In this document: one piece after another, positions 53,349-62,191 of the stretch | Layout: every line of letters starts with the position of its first letter | How positions within the stretch are numbered: position 1 is the stretch's first letter | NCBI RefSeq assembly: GCF_029360705.1 | Contig: NZ_JARKMX010000002.1 | Coordinates: forward strand, 620,001 to 684,000 | Length of the DNA: 64,000 nt | Reading direction: 5' to 3' | From: Paraflavitalea pollutisoli | GTDB taxonomy: Bacteria > Bacteroidota > Bacteroidia > Chitinophagales > Chitinophagaceae | Made by a program: the position numbers and the translations under genes | Notes under the pieces: model-generated | Databases searched by the model: none | Told to the model about the DNA's origin: nothing | Seen by the model: the letters and a program-made list of their open reading frames with translations, nothing else

Positions 53349-54218
53349 TTACAATCGGGGCTTACAGAAATTGCCAATAAGCCCCAGCACCTCCTCAAAG
53401 TTCGTTTCCAGCACCCAATGGCTGCCCTCGATCATATGCACTTCGGCATTGGGCAGGTCCCGCTTATAGCAGGCAGCTACTTCAGCATTAAAGAACGGAT
53501 CATACTTCCCCCATATTACGATGGCACGCGGTTGGTGCGTGCGGAAATACTCCTGAAATACAGGATACATCGCCATGTGGTTCTTATAATCGCAATTGAG
53601 TTCATACTGCATGTCTATATTACCCGGCCGCTTCATGGATTCCCAATCCAGCAGGGGCAACTCCGGACTGATGGCTGACAACAAATGCGCTGGTACCCCT
53701 GCCGTGTATTGCCATTTCACTCCTTCCTCACTGAGGAACCCATACAGCTTTTCCTTCTTTTCGGGTGTGGGATTGGCCCAGTACGCCCGCATCTCATCCC
53801 ATATCTTTTCAACGCCTTCCTCATAGGCATTACCACTCTGCACAATGATGCCTTCAATCTTTTCCGGATGATGAATACACAGCTGAAGACCAACAGGGCA
53901 CCCATAGTCATGCAAATAGATTGTAAAGGACTTCAACCCAATCGCCTCTGTAAATTGGTTCATGCAGGCGCCTATCTTCTTAAACGTATATTCGAACTCC
54001 TCCGGGGACGGGAATCCACTGAACCCAAACCCGGGAAAATCAGGCGCCACCAGGTAATACCTGTCTGACAAAGCCGTCATCAGGTTTTTAAACATGATCT
54101 AAGAGGTGGGAAAACCAGGCAGTAGTAATAGCGAAGGATTATTGCTGTCTCCAGCCTCCCGGTAGAAGATGTCGACCTGGTCGACCTTTATCGTTCGGTT
54201 ATAGATTTGATGGCCCAT
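53349..54218 (-). pseudogene. Alpha/beta hydrolase (haloalkane dehalogenase/epoxide hydrolase-like) interrupted by an in-frame amber codon
   Basis: The full frame runs from the ATG at 54218 for 289 codons but has TAG at 54099-54101 (codon 40). Before it comes MGHQIYNRTIKVDQVDIFY and the oxyanion motif LLPGFPTS; after it the frame continues with IMFKNLMTALSDRYYLVAPD, exactly as intact relatives read across this position, where Ser, Gln or His usually stands. Downstream the Asp nucleophile elbow is LHDYGCPVG, the second acid is in IWGKYDPFF and the His in EGSHWVLETN. A one-base change (for example CAG to TAG) explains the defect. Re-initiation at the ATG two codons later would lose the oxyanion motif, so that product is unlikely to work. 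Confidence 0.85.
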
Positions 54219-54300
54219 AACCAGGAAGCATCAAAGACTGTGCCCCCCAGCCGTTAGTGTGGTTACCACGACAAGTTTATTTTTCAATAGACCTGCGCCA

Positions 54301-55197
54301 TCAATCAGGCTTATCGTTACGCGTCGTAGCTGCAGCGACCTCAACCGGCAGGTCGGATTCCAGAATATCTGCCCCCTGCTCAAAAATACTCCGGTAAGCC
54401 ACAGCACGCTCTTCCACCGAAGCCAGCTTATCGTATACCGGTGCAGCTGAGATCATACACATCACCCCACGGGCATGCAGCAGATCAAACATCATTTTAT
54501 TGGCCGGCTTATTCTCCGAACCTATATATGCAATCATATTCTTCCAGGGAACGGCAGCAGCCTCATAGGCCTTTAACGCTTCCTCTGTTTTCACAAAAGC
54601 CGACATCATCAGCTGCGCATCCACATCGTAATAGAATTTTGCCTGCTCTGCATTGTGTACAGTCACCATCACAAAACTGGTAGCATTGTTTTTCCGGATG
54701 ATATCCGCTGTCATCTGCAAGGGTACATCTTTCTTGTCCAGGTTAAGGATAGTTTTACCCCGTGCCCAATCAATAGCCTCCTGCAGCGTCGGTATCCGGT
54801 ATTGAGTGGTTTTGCCGTCTTTATCTTTCAAACGTAGCTGCTTCAATTGTGCATAGGTATAATCGGACAATTTGCCCGTGCCGGTAGTTGTTCTGTCCAG
54901 GGTGGCATCGTGCAGCAATACGATCACACTGTCTTTCGTAAGCCGTGGATCTATTTCAAAAAATGCGGGCGTATGCCTCAGTACATACGCAAAGGTCTCA
55001 ATGGCATTTTCAGGATAGCCTGACAGGTAGCTTCCCCGGTGCCCGCTGATGATCTTCTTACTACCATTGGTATACTTAAAAAAGGCATGCAGATCTGCGC
55101 TACTCTTGATTGGCAATATGTTTAATTGAGCCTGCACTACCGAGCCCACCAATAGCCCCGCCAGGAACAACCCTGCTTTTACATTATACCCTTTCAT
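54301..55197 (-). CDS. Secreted glycerophosphodiester phosphodiesterase family protein
   Basis: Last gene of the polyol-phosphate operon, starting directly after the histidine phosphatase stop. The 298-residue protein has a signal peptide (MKGYNVKAGLFLAGLLVGSVVQAQ) and a GDPD TIM barrel: SGHRGSYLSGYPENA with the catalytic His and the metal Glu, FFEIDPRLTKDSVIVLLHD with metal Glu and Asp and the second catalytic His. GDPD enzymes hydrolyse glycerophosphodiesters to glycerol 3-phosphate and an alcohol, and relatives act on teichoic acids or sugar phosphodiesters. The exported location suggests that the substrate is taken apart outside the cytoplasm. Confidence 0.92.
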   Translation of the reverse strand: MKGYNVKAGLFLAGLLVGSVVQAQLNILPIKSSADLHAFFKYTNGSKKIISGHRGSYLSGYPENAIETFAYVLRHTPAFFEIDPRLTKDSVIVLLHDATLDRTTTGTGKLSDYTYAQLKQLRLKDKDGKTTQYRIPTLQEAIDWARGKTILNLDKKDVPLQMTADIIRKNNATSFVMVTVHNAEQAKFYYDVDAQLMMSAFVKTEEALKAYEAAAVPWKNMIAYIGSENKPANKMMFDLLHARGVMCMISAAPVYDKLASVEERAVAYRSIFEQGADILESDLPVEVAAATTRNDKPD

Positions 55198-55797
55198 TTA
55201 ACGGAGTTTTGAATTCAACAATTCAAGTGTCAATACCCCCTGACCGTCTAGGGTAAAGCACGTGATGGAAGAGTTTTGCTGTACCAGCTGGCGGTAATTC
55301 CGCAGCGGCATGCCCAGCCTGTAAGCCAGGTACAACCTGTTGATGCCGTTGTGCGCCACCACCATAATATTCCCCACAGTATGTTGCTGCTGAATGGACC
55401 GAAAAAAATCATCGACCCGCTCTACAATCTCAGTGCCTGTTTCACCCGTACCGCCAGCGCGATAAACCGCGGGGTCGCTCATCCAGTTCACCCACAGCGA
55501 CTCATTCTCCGCAATGAATTCTTCTTTTGTTTTTCCTTCCCAATTTCCAAAGTCCGCTTCTATCAGCCGCTCATCTTTAATGGGATCTCTTCCGGATGCC
55601 AGGCAAGCTGTGTTTGCGGCTCGTTGCAAAGGAGAGGAATAGACGGCCGCAAACTCAATGCCTTCCAAATGCCGCTTCACTTCCTGCGCCTGTCCTAAAC
55701 CTTTATCGGTCAACGGAATATCCGTGCGTCCGCAATAGCGATTGTTGTCTGCATTGTAGGCCGTTTCACCATGTCGGAGTAAAAAGATCTTTAGCAT
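55198..55797 (-). CDS. Histidine phosphatase family protein (phosphoglycerate mutase-like)
   Basis: A 199-residue cytoplasmic phosphatase. The catalytic RHGE motif is LLRHGETAYN at the N-terminus, the second Arg is in SSPLQRAANT, the proton-donor Glu is in EADFGNWEGKT and the second His is in VAHNGINRL. It resembles small sugar-phosphate and alpha-ribazole phosphatases (CobC-like) rather than glycolytic phosphoglycerate mutase, which is larger and has a longer insert. Its start lies two bases from the stop of the FGGY gene, so it is in the same operon and probably dephosphorylates a pathway intermediate. No cobalamin genes are nearby. Confidence 0.88.
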   Translation of the reverse strand: MLKIFLLRHGETAYNADNNRYCGRTDIPLTDKGLGQAQEVKRHLEGIEFAAVYSSPLQRAANTACLASGRDPIKDERLIEADFGNWEGKTKEEFIAENESLWVNWMSDPAVYRAGGTGETGTEIVERVDDFFRSIQQQHTVGNIMVVAHNGINRLYLAYRLGMPLRNYRQLVQQNSSITCFTLDGQGVLTLELLNSKLR

Positions 55798-55799
55798 GA

Positions 55800-57242
55800 T
55801 TAGTCCAGTATTTTTCTTGCTTTCAGTTCCTGAATAAATAGATCGTATTTATGGTCATACGCGATGACCAACTCGGCCTCTGGCTGTATGATTGTGTCTG
55901 GCTTCACCATCACCGCAGCGGCCTCCTGCAAAGATCCATAATGACTACTGGACGCCGCCAGTATAGCCGCACCTGCGGCCCCCGATACGTTTTGCATTTT
56001 GCAGACAGGCACCTTGCTAACGCTGCTCCTGATCCGCAACCAGGTATCGCTGTTGCTACCACCACCGGCTGAGAAAATCTGCTCTATCTTTTCCCCAGAC
56101 AATGTAGAGATCCTTTCATAAGCATACCGCTCTATAAATGCGACCCCTTCCATACATGCCGCAAATGTTTCCACATCGTCCCCTTCAGGCCAAAAACCAA
56201 CCGCCTGTGGCGCCACGAAGGGAAACCGCTCCCCCAGCTGTATCAACGGCCAGGCCAAGGATGCGGCGGGTAAATGAATCCCTGCATCCCTGCCTAGCTG
56301 CAGCAGGTCTTTACCGGCGAACAGCTTGCTCACCCAATCGGCGCCGGTGTTGCTGGCTCCTCCAGGCATCCAGTAGCCAGCGGGATGGCGGTGATTGTAA
56401 ATAACGCCAGACGGATCCTGTACCGCCTGCGTGGTAACTCCTTTGATAACGAGGGTCGTTCCTATGGTCGTATTCCATTGTCCGGGACTGACTGCCCCCG
56501 ATGCGATTTGAGATGCACAGCCGTCTGTAACACCTGTTGTCACCACGACACCCTCCGGCAATCCCCATTGCGCAGCCAGCGCTTTTTTTACCACACCGAT
56601 TGCCTCACCGGATGGTCTTACCTGCTGCAACCATTCTTTTCTAATGCCGACCTGCTCCCCAATATAGCTTGGCCATTCATACCGATGAATGTCATAGCCG
56701 GATTTCATCGCATTCGTATAATCGGTAATTCCATATTCACCACATAGTCTGCCAGTGACAAAGTCGGCAGCATGTACAAACTTTCTCAATACAGGCACCT
56801 GATCGGGATACTGTTCGAGAAACCACCACATCTTGGGCAAACCGCTGGAAGCATTGTAAGCCGTATACCCCTCTTTCACGGCCTGTTCAGCAATTTGCTT
56901 ACAGAAAGCTGCCTGCTGCGCAGACCGCGGATCGCTGTACATGATCGCCGGATGCAAGGGATTGTTATCTCCATCCAGGGGGATTATGGTGCCAGACGTA
57001 GAAGTCACTGCCGCCGCTTTTATCCTTTCTAAACGAATATCCGTTTTCACCTCCCGCAACAACGCCGGGATCAATCGACAGCAAGCCTCCCACCACATAA
57101 GTGGCGACTGCTCTTCGCGGTAACGCGCATCCAATGAAAACACTTCCTCTACAGCTCCATATTGCTGTCCCAACTCATCTATCAATACCACGCGCGCTCC
57201 CTGCGTTCCAATATCGACTCCTATAAAATATACCCGACTCAT
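55800..57242 (-). CDS. FGGY family carbohydrate kinase (xylulo/ribulokinase-like), kinase 1
   Basis: ATP-dependent sugar kinase of 480 residues. The first actin-like domain opens with YFIGVDIGTQGARVVLID, the substrate-site region contains SGLPKMWWFLEQYP, the phosphate motif DGCASQIASGAV and the adenosine region IFSAGGGSNSDTW lie in the second half, and the FGGY signature is AAGAAILAASS-like near the end. The substrate is a ketose or polyol; the family does not fix which. It lies 13 bases below a second FGGY kinase gene; tandem FGGY kinases in one operon are unusual and suggest two different sugars or a ketose and its polyol. Confidence 0.9.
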   Translation of the reverse strand: MSRVYFIGVDIGTQGARVVLIDELGQQYGAVEEVFSLDARYREEQSPLMWWEACCRLIPALLREVKTDIRLERIKAAAVTSTSGTIIPLDGDNNPLHPAIMYSDPRSAQQAAFCKQIAEQAVKEGYTAYNASSGLPKMWWFLEQYPDQVPVLRKFVHAADFVTGRLCGEYGITDYTNAMKSGYDIHRYEWPSYIGEQVGIRKEWLQQVRPSGEAIGVVKKALAAQWGLPEGVVVTTGVTDGCASQIASGAVSPGQWNTTIGTTLVIKGVTTQAVQDPSGVIYNHRHPAGYWMPGGASNTGADWVSKLFAGKDLLQLGRDAGIHLPAASLAWPLIQLGERFPFVAPQAVGFWPEGDDVETFAACMEGVAFIERYAYERISTLSGEKIEQIFSAGGGSNSDTWLRIRSSVSKVPVCKMQNVSGAAGAAILAASSSHYGSLQEAAAVMVKPDTIIQPEAELVIAYDHKYDLFIQELKARKILD

Positions 57243-57255
57243 TTCATTTCCTGTT

Positions 57256-58710
57256 TTAACTGATGGCCCTGAACTGCTCCCTGGCCAGCTTCCATTGTTC
57301 GTAAAAAGCCCTGTATTTCTCTGCTTCTTTACCGATGGGCATCGAGCTCTCCTGTACCGTTGCTGCAGTTTGCCCGTCGTTGCCGAGTGCTTCCTTACAA
57401 AGCAAAGCGGCCCCTACTACTGAAGCCTGTTCAAATCCATTCCGCACCCGCACTTCCTTGCCGGTAATAGCCGCAATCAGTCCACGCAGGGTTTTACTTT
57501 GTAATCCACCCCCACAAGCCCAGATATGCGGCTCGTCATGGCCCGACACTTCCGCCAATACCCGATAATTCTCCGCGATGGAGAAAGCAATGTCTATCAG
57601 CGTAGCCCACACAAAACTGCTTCGACGCAGTTCATGCGTGACAGGCACCGGAAAAATAAACCCACCCCTGGTTACTGGTTTTGTTTCACCAGCCACCAAC
57701 GAACCCAGGGACGCCACACATACCCGGTGTGCATCCGCAGCCAACTCTTGCTCAATCACTTCGTAACCTTCATTGGGATAGAACACCTCTTTCAACCGCT
57801 GGTAGTTCAACCCGGTAACACCCGCATTGGCTTCAAACACAAACCGGTTTTCCGCTATGTCCCGGCTTGTCCAGGTTCTTTCCTGTTTATCCAATATATA
57901 GTTTCCTTCCAACTTAACTACCGGTGTAGTGGTGCCTGAAACAATGACCACATCGCCCACGGAAGGTCCGGTGCTTTTGATGGCGAGCTGGGTGTCGCCA
58001 CCACCGGTCACAACAAGGGCGCCCGGCGTCAATCCCCATGCTTCAGCAACATCCTCCTTGAATGAGCCCAAAACACTGCCGGATTGCGACAACGGGGGCA
58101 AGGCATCCGGTGAAATATTAAATAGCGCACTAAGCTCATTGCTCCACTGGCCTTCCGCCACATCATACAACAATGTTTCTGACGCTTGCGAATGCTCGTA
58201 CACCGCAACGCCACTCAGTTCCCAGGCGGCCCAGTCACTGATGCTGAGAAAGAAAGATAATTCACTCCACATCTCACGTCTCCGCTCCCTTGTGCCGACC
58301 AACTTATAGGCGGAAAATAACGAGGTTGGATAACGGCCTGTCTGCTGGTATATTCTGCTTTTATCTGTATACGTGTTTTCCCACTCCCGGCCGCGGTGAT
58401 CAATATTGGGCAATCCGACGACCGCCCTGCCCGACTTGTTTACCAGTACAATGCCTTCGCGCTGACTGGTGGTCGTGGCCGCTTTTATCATCACAGCTCC
58501 TGCCTGTTTCATGGCCTCAGCCGTGAGGTCTTTCAGTTGCGCCAAAAGCTCGTCTGGCTTGAAGTAGATAGAATCCTGGTACAGCTCGTCACGGTAGTAA
58601 CGGATATCGGCTCTTGCTACCTCCAGTATTGCTCCTGCCGGAGATACGATGGCCGAACGCACGTTGCCCGTTCCAATATCAAGCACCAGGTATGCCTCCT
58701 GTTGTATCAT
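57256..58710 (-). CDS. FGGY family carbohydrate kinase, LsrK-like, kinase 2
   Basis: A 484-residue FGGY kinase. It begins with AYLVLDIGTGNVRSAIVS, has TSQREGIVL about 85 residues in, ISDWAAWELSG near 165, GGGDTQLAIKSTGPSVG and VSGTTTPVV in the middle, and CGGGLQSKTLRGLIAAITG in the nucleotide domain. From memory this pattern (REGIVL, ISDWxAxxLSG, GGGDxQL) is that of E. coli LsrK, which phosphorylates autoinducer-2 (DPD). The two proteins are similar enough to be grouped, but not enough to claim AI-2 as substrate. A D-2-hydroxyacid dehydrogenase gene lies 10 bases upstream; LsrK-like kinases next to such dehydrogenases also occur in other phyla. Confidence 0.88.
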   Translation of the reverse strand: MIQQEAYLVLDIGTGNVRSAIVSPAGAILEVARADIRYYRDELYQDSIYFKPDELLAQLKDLTAEAMKQAGAVMIKAATTTSQREGIVLVNKSGRAVVGLPNIDHRGREWENTYTDKSRIYQQTGRYPTSLFSAYKLVGTRERRREMWSELSFFLSISDWAAWELSGVAVYEHSQASETLLYDVAEGQWSNELSALFNISPDALPPLSQSGSVLGSFKEDVAEAWGLTPGALVVTGGGDTQLAIKSTGPSVGDVVIVSGTTTPVVKLEGNYILDKQERTWTSRDIAENRFVFEANAGVTGLNYQRLKEVFYPNEGYEVIEQELAADAHRVCVASLGSLVAGETKPVTRGGFIFPVPVTHELRRSSFVWATLIDIAFSIAENYRVLAEVSGHDEPHIWACGGGLQSKTLRGLIAAITGKEVRVRNGFEQASVVGAALLCKEALGNDGQTAATVQESSMPIGKEAEKYRAFYEQWKLAREQFRAIS

Positions 58711-58720
58711 CCACTTATTT

Positions 58721-59731
58721 TTATCGTTGAATATTTGATGACAAAATTTCTTTATTGGCCAACCGGCTCGCGCTATGTGTGCCGTGAACGAACCACGCTA
58801 CCAGCACTTCATTCAAGATGCGCACATGGTGATCCTCTACTTCATGGGTAGCGCCTGCGATATGCGGTGTTGGCAGCACATTGGGCAGATCAATTATTTT
58901 ATAATCCAGCTCATCCGGTGGCTCGTTATCAAAGACATCCAGGATGGCCCCGTTGATCTTATTGCTTGCTAACGTAGTATACAAGTCATTTCTATTCACC
59001 ACCACCGCGCGGGCTGTATTTACAAAAATCGCATCCTGTTTCATCAGGTCAAAGTAACGGCGATCGATCATCCCCTTCGTGTCATCTGATACCGGCAGGT
59101 GCACCGAAACGATATCACAGGTAGCAAACAATTCTTCCAGGCTTAGTTGGTGGTAGGCAGGAAAGGCAGCCGCGTCTACATAGGGATCATAGTACGCGAT
59201 AGCGCAAGGATAATTTTCTACCAGCCGGGCAATGAGTTGGCCAATAGCACCAAAACCTACCAGGCCAATCTTTTTGCCCGCCAGCTCATTACCCTTAAAC
59301 TCCAGGTAGGAAGTATGGGCTCCTGCATTCCAACCACGGTCACGCAGCCAATTGACGGCGGGCAGCGTTTTCCGCATATAGGCGATCACATTGGAAATAA
59401 ACATTTCTGCCACGGCCTGTGCATTACGCGCGGGCGTATAAAAAACGGGAATGCCATATTTCGTCGCTGTCGCCAAGGCCACATTTGAAGGTGTACCCCT
59501 GCATACACCGATGAATTGCAGGTGTGCATTGGCGGCAATGACCTTTTCGGTCACATGGTCATGCTCGGTTATCAGGGCTTCCGCCTCGGTTTCATACAGC
59601 AGGGCCAATAGTTCATCTTCATTATAAGCACGTCCGTTTACTTTCCAGGGACGATATATGACTTCTCCCAGGTCTTGCCTGATATCGAATAATCCTTTTT
59701 CATGGTAAGGTGCAGTTACTAGTACTCTCAT
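58721..59731 (-). CDS. D-isomer-specific 2-hydroxyacid dehydrogenase
   Basis: NAD-dependent oxidoreductase of 336 residues. The coenzyme-binding loop is KIGLVGFGAIGQLIA, with an acidic region after the second strand (AYYDPYVDA) typical of NAD use. The catalytic triad is present: Arg in NTARAVVV, Glu in FDNEPPDEL and His in PTPHIAGATHEV. SerA, glyoxylate reductase and D-lactate dehydrogenase are all in this family; the lack of an ACT domain rules out canonical SerA. In this operon it would oxidise or reduce a 2-hydroxy- or 2-keto-acid related to the sugar handled by the two kinases. It lies 10 bases above the LsrK-like gene. Confidence 0.92.
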   Translation of the reverse strand: MRVLVTAPYHEKGLFDIRQDLGEVIYRPWKVNGRAYNEDELLALLYETEAEALITEHDHVTEKVIAANAHLQFIGVCRGTPSNVALATATKYGIPVFYTPARNAQAVAEMFISNVIAYMRKTLPAVNWLRDRGWNAGAHTSYLEFKGNELAGKKIGLVGFGAIGQLIARLVENYPCAIAYYDPYVDAAAFPAYHQLSLEELFATCDIVSVHLPVSDDTKGMIDRRYFDLMKQDAIFVNTARAVVVNRNDLYTTLASNKINGAILDVFDNEPPDELDYKIIDLPNVLPTPHIAGATHEVEDHHVRILNEVLVAWFVHGTHSASRLANKEILSSNIQR

Positions 59732-59766
59732 ATTTCACATTAATTATTTACAATCATTCTATTATT

Positions 59767-61044
59767 TCACGATGGCAATACCGATGTATCTGCAGCGGTC
59801 ACTATAGGCTCCTTACCGGCAGCTTCAGCCGGCAACGTGATGAAGCGTGTCAGCAACGCGCTGATAAAATACAAGCCCGCCAATATCCACATAATGCCTT
59901 TTACACCAGCCAGGCCTATGAATACACCCACGATCGCGGGCCCTACGAAAACCGGCAATCCGGCGCCCAGGTTCAAAATGGCCATCGCGGCCCCTTTATC
60001 TTTTTTGACCAATGACGGCACCAGAGCAGAAAGCGGCACATATCCCGCCAGGCAAGCGCCCCAGGCGATGCCCGCCAGCATGATCAGCCAATAACTTCCA
60101 TTCGCATACTGCGGCATGTAGTACAGCAACAAGGTGGTAATACCACAGCCTACGCCACCAAACCAGGCAATCGTCTGTCGCCAGCCCAAACGGTCACCAA
60201 CAAACCCAAACACGAGGTTAAAAACGATGTTGCTGGTAAAGATGGTCCCCCAGATGTATAACCAATCGGTGGTATTGAACCCATGGGATGCCATATAGGT
60301 TGGCAAAAAGATGGGAAAGGCAAACTGTGCTGTCGTATTGATCACCCGAACGATGCCACCAATCGCCACCTTGGGCTCTGTGCGCACGATCGTCAACCCT
60401 TTCAGCAGCTCTTTCCACTTGTTTTCCTTCGCCTGTTCATTGACCCGGAAAGGCGCTTTGTTGAACAGCAGGGCAAAGGATGCGCCCAACAACACCCAGA
60501 AGATAGCACTCCATAACGCCGGGATATGCCCCAGCGCACGAATGGCCCAACTGGAATAAAAGGCACCCAACACATTCAGTCCGCCGGTAAATACGAACCA
60601 AAACCAGCCGACCGCGCGACCCAGTGCAGCAGGCGGCGTAGCATAGGAAACCCATACGAGGAAGGAATAGGCAAACAAGGGATAACCAAAGCCGCGCAGG
60701 GCATAGGTGATCAGCATCGTAGCATAATTGAGGTCCTTCAGACCAATACCCACAAACCCGATCGTACCTGCCAGGTAGGTCAGCAGACCGATCAGCATGG
60801 TCTTCTTTGGTGTAAATGTTTCTGCCATGACTCCCGAAAACCAGGAAGCAATGGCAATCGTCACCCCGTAGGCTGTAAACAATGTAGCGTTTTGTTGCAT
60901 GCTCATACCGCGCTCTATCAAATAAGGGCTTAGCCAACCAGTTTCCATGCCGTCGCCCATCATAAAGATCAAAATGCCCAGGTACCCTGGCAGCAAGGGC
61001 ATAGGAATGCCCAACTTGTCAGCAATGGTCTCGTTTCTTTTCAT
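59767..61044 (-). CDS. MFS transporter of the polyol permease (RbtT/DalT/CsbX) type
   Basis: A 12-helix major-facilitator permease of 425 residues from the ATG at 61044 (a TTG at 61053 is less likely). The start GYLGILIFMMGDGMETGWLSPYL closely follows the CsbX/DalT/RbtT pattern, proteins that import ribitol, arabitol or related polyols with protons. The central cytoplasmic loop (about 205-230, RVNEQAKENKWKELLKGL) and the second half (FGFVGDRLGWRQTIAWFGG) are complete. In E. coli and Klebsiella these permeases lie next to FGGY ribulo- or xylulokinases, as here. Together with the two kinases it is the best evidence that the operon handles a polyol or its ketose. Confidence 0.88.
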   Translation of the reverse strand: MKRNETIADKLGIPMPLLPGYLGILIFMMGDGMETGWLSPYLIERGMSMQQNATLFTAYGVTIAIASWFSGVMAETFTPKKTMLIGLLTYLAGTIGFVGIGLKDLNYATMLITYALRGFGYPLFAYSFLVWVSYATPPAALGRAVGWFWFVFTGGLNVLGAFYSSWAIRALGHIPALWSAIFWVLLGASFALLFNKAPFRVNEQAKENKWKELLKGLTIVRTEPKVAIGGIVRVINTTAQFAFPIFLPTYMASHGFNTTDWLYIWGTIFTSNIVFNLVFGFVGDRLGWRQTIAWFGGVGCGITTLLLYYMPQYANGSYWLIMLAGIAWGACLAGYVPLSALVPSLVKKDKGAAMAILNLGAGLPVFVGPAIVGVFIGLAGVKGIMWILAGLYFISALLTRFITLPAEAAGKEPIVTAADTSVLPS

Positions 61045-61070
61045 ATGCAGCAATCGTTTAATGGTGTGTT

Positions 61071-62180
61071 CTAGTCGAACCGGATCGTGTATTCATTCCG
61101 CGCATCCAACTTCCAGGCAAACTGGCGCGTTGTCGGCGATATGCCGAACAGGGGAGAGAATGTTCTTACTTTTACGGTTTTCCCATCAGGAAAGAATTCC
61201 AGTATCCGCAGCCATCCATCTCCTCCATTGCCTTCACGGTGTCCGCCACCCATCGACTGTGCGTCGAACAAGATCTGGTGTACTGTTTTTCCTGCGTTGT
61301 TCTTGTCCTTTCTGTACCCTTCGCCGGAGATATGACCACACAACACCAATTCAATATTCGAAGCCGGTTGCACGGTCTTCTCCCAGATCTGCTGACCATT
61401 GTTGGCGCCCGGCAGTTCGATGCGAGGCGACTTCTGGATCATGTTGTCAACATTGTAAGGCTCCCAGTAGATCCAATTGATCTTACCAGTTGTACGCGCA
61501 TCTTTGGCATTCAGGTATTCGTGGGTAGCCAATACCACCCGGTGATTTTTGTATTGTGGCAAAGCAGCTACGCGGTGTGCCCAGGCGAGGACGGTATCAC
61601 GCGGACCAAACTCTACCGTCATAAACAAGTAGTCTTTACCATTCAGCCCTTTGATCTCGAAGGCCGAGTTTTCCAACGTAGGTTGCCCCTGCTCGTTGCG
61701 GGTGTTTTGCACCAGCAGTTTCTGGTTCAAATGATTTCGCTCTGTCGTAAAGAACTGACTGTACATGGAGGTACGGTTGCCTTTGGGATCGATGCTGTAG
61801 TCATGGTTACCCGTGGCAGCCATATAAGGCACCTTGCCATCTAACTTGCTAAACGCTTTGGAGACATATTCCCACTGACTCTTGGAGGTTTGATCTCCAT
61901 CGTAATCGTTGGTAATCTTGCCGTCGTTCTCCACCAGGTCACCCACGCCCATGACCATCTTGATATTAAGGGTATCGATATTGTCTACGATCCAGGCCAT
62001 CATCAGATCCACCAGGGGTTGATTTCTTTGCCATTTTACGTAGTTCTGCAGGTCCGGCACCATGATCATTGACCAGGATCCTTTTTGCTCCAGGGCAGGT
62101 TTCTTATACTTGTCCTGGGAAACAGCCAGGGACACGACTCCCAACAACAAGCCTATGCAAACAAAAAATCTTTTCATCAT
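61071..62180 (-). CDS. Secreted metallophosphoesterase (calcineurin-like)
   Basis: A 369-residue protein with a signal peptide (MMKRFFVCIGLLLGVVSLAVSQ). The dimetal centre motifs appear in order: MVPDLQNYV (D-x-Q where D-x-H is usual), GVGDLVENDG, TGNHDY, ATHEYL and CGHISGEG. The Gln in block I is found in several phosphodiesterase subgroups of this family. The enzyme would cleave a phosphomono- or diester outside the cytoplasm. It lies 17 bases above the stop-to-start gap of the MFS gene and 11 bases below the next gene, so it belongs to the same operon. Confidence 0.9.
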   Translation of the reverse strand: MMKRFFVCIGLLLGVVSLAVSQDKYKKPALEQKGSWSMIMVPDLQNYVKWQRNQPLVDLMMAWIVDNIDTLNIKMVMGVGDLVENDGKITNDYDGDQTSKSQWEYVSKAFSKLDGKVPYMAATGNHDYSIDPKGNRTSMYSQFFTTERNHLNQKLLVQNTRNEQGQPTLENSAFEIKGLNGKDYLFMTVEFGPRDTVLAWAHRVAALPQYKNHRVVLATHEYLNAKDARTTGKINWIYWEPYNVDNMIQKSPRIELPGANNGQQIWEKTVQPASNIELVLCGHISGEGYRKDKNNAGKTVHQILFDAQSMGGGHREGNGGDGWLRILEFFPDGKTVKVRTFSPLFGISPTTRQFAWKLDARNEYTIRFD

Positions 62181-62191
62181 TGGTAATTCGT

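Noticed and set aside
52034-54300. tRNA-Asn as an integration site of a small island
   Set aside because: No duplicated tRNA 3' end, integrase or clear boundary was found; the A/T-rich gap alone is not enough.
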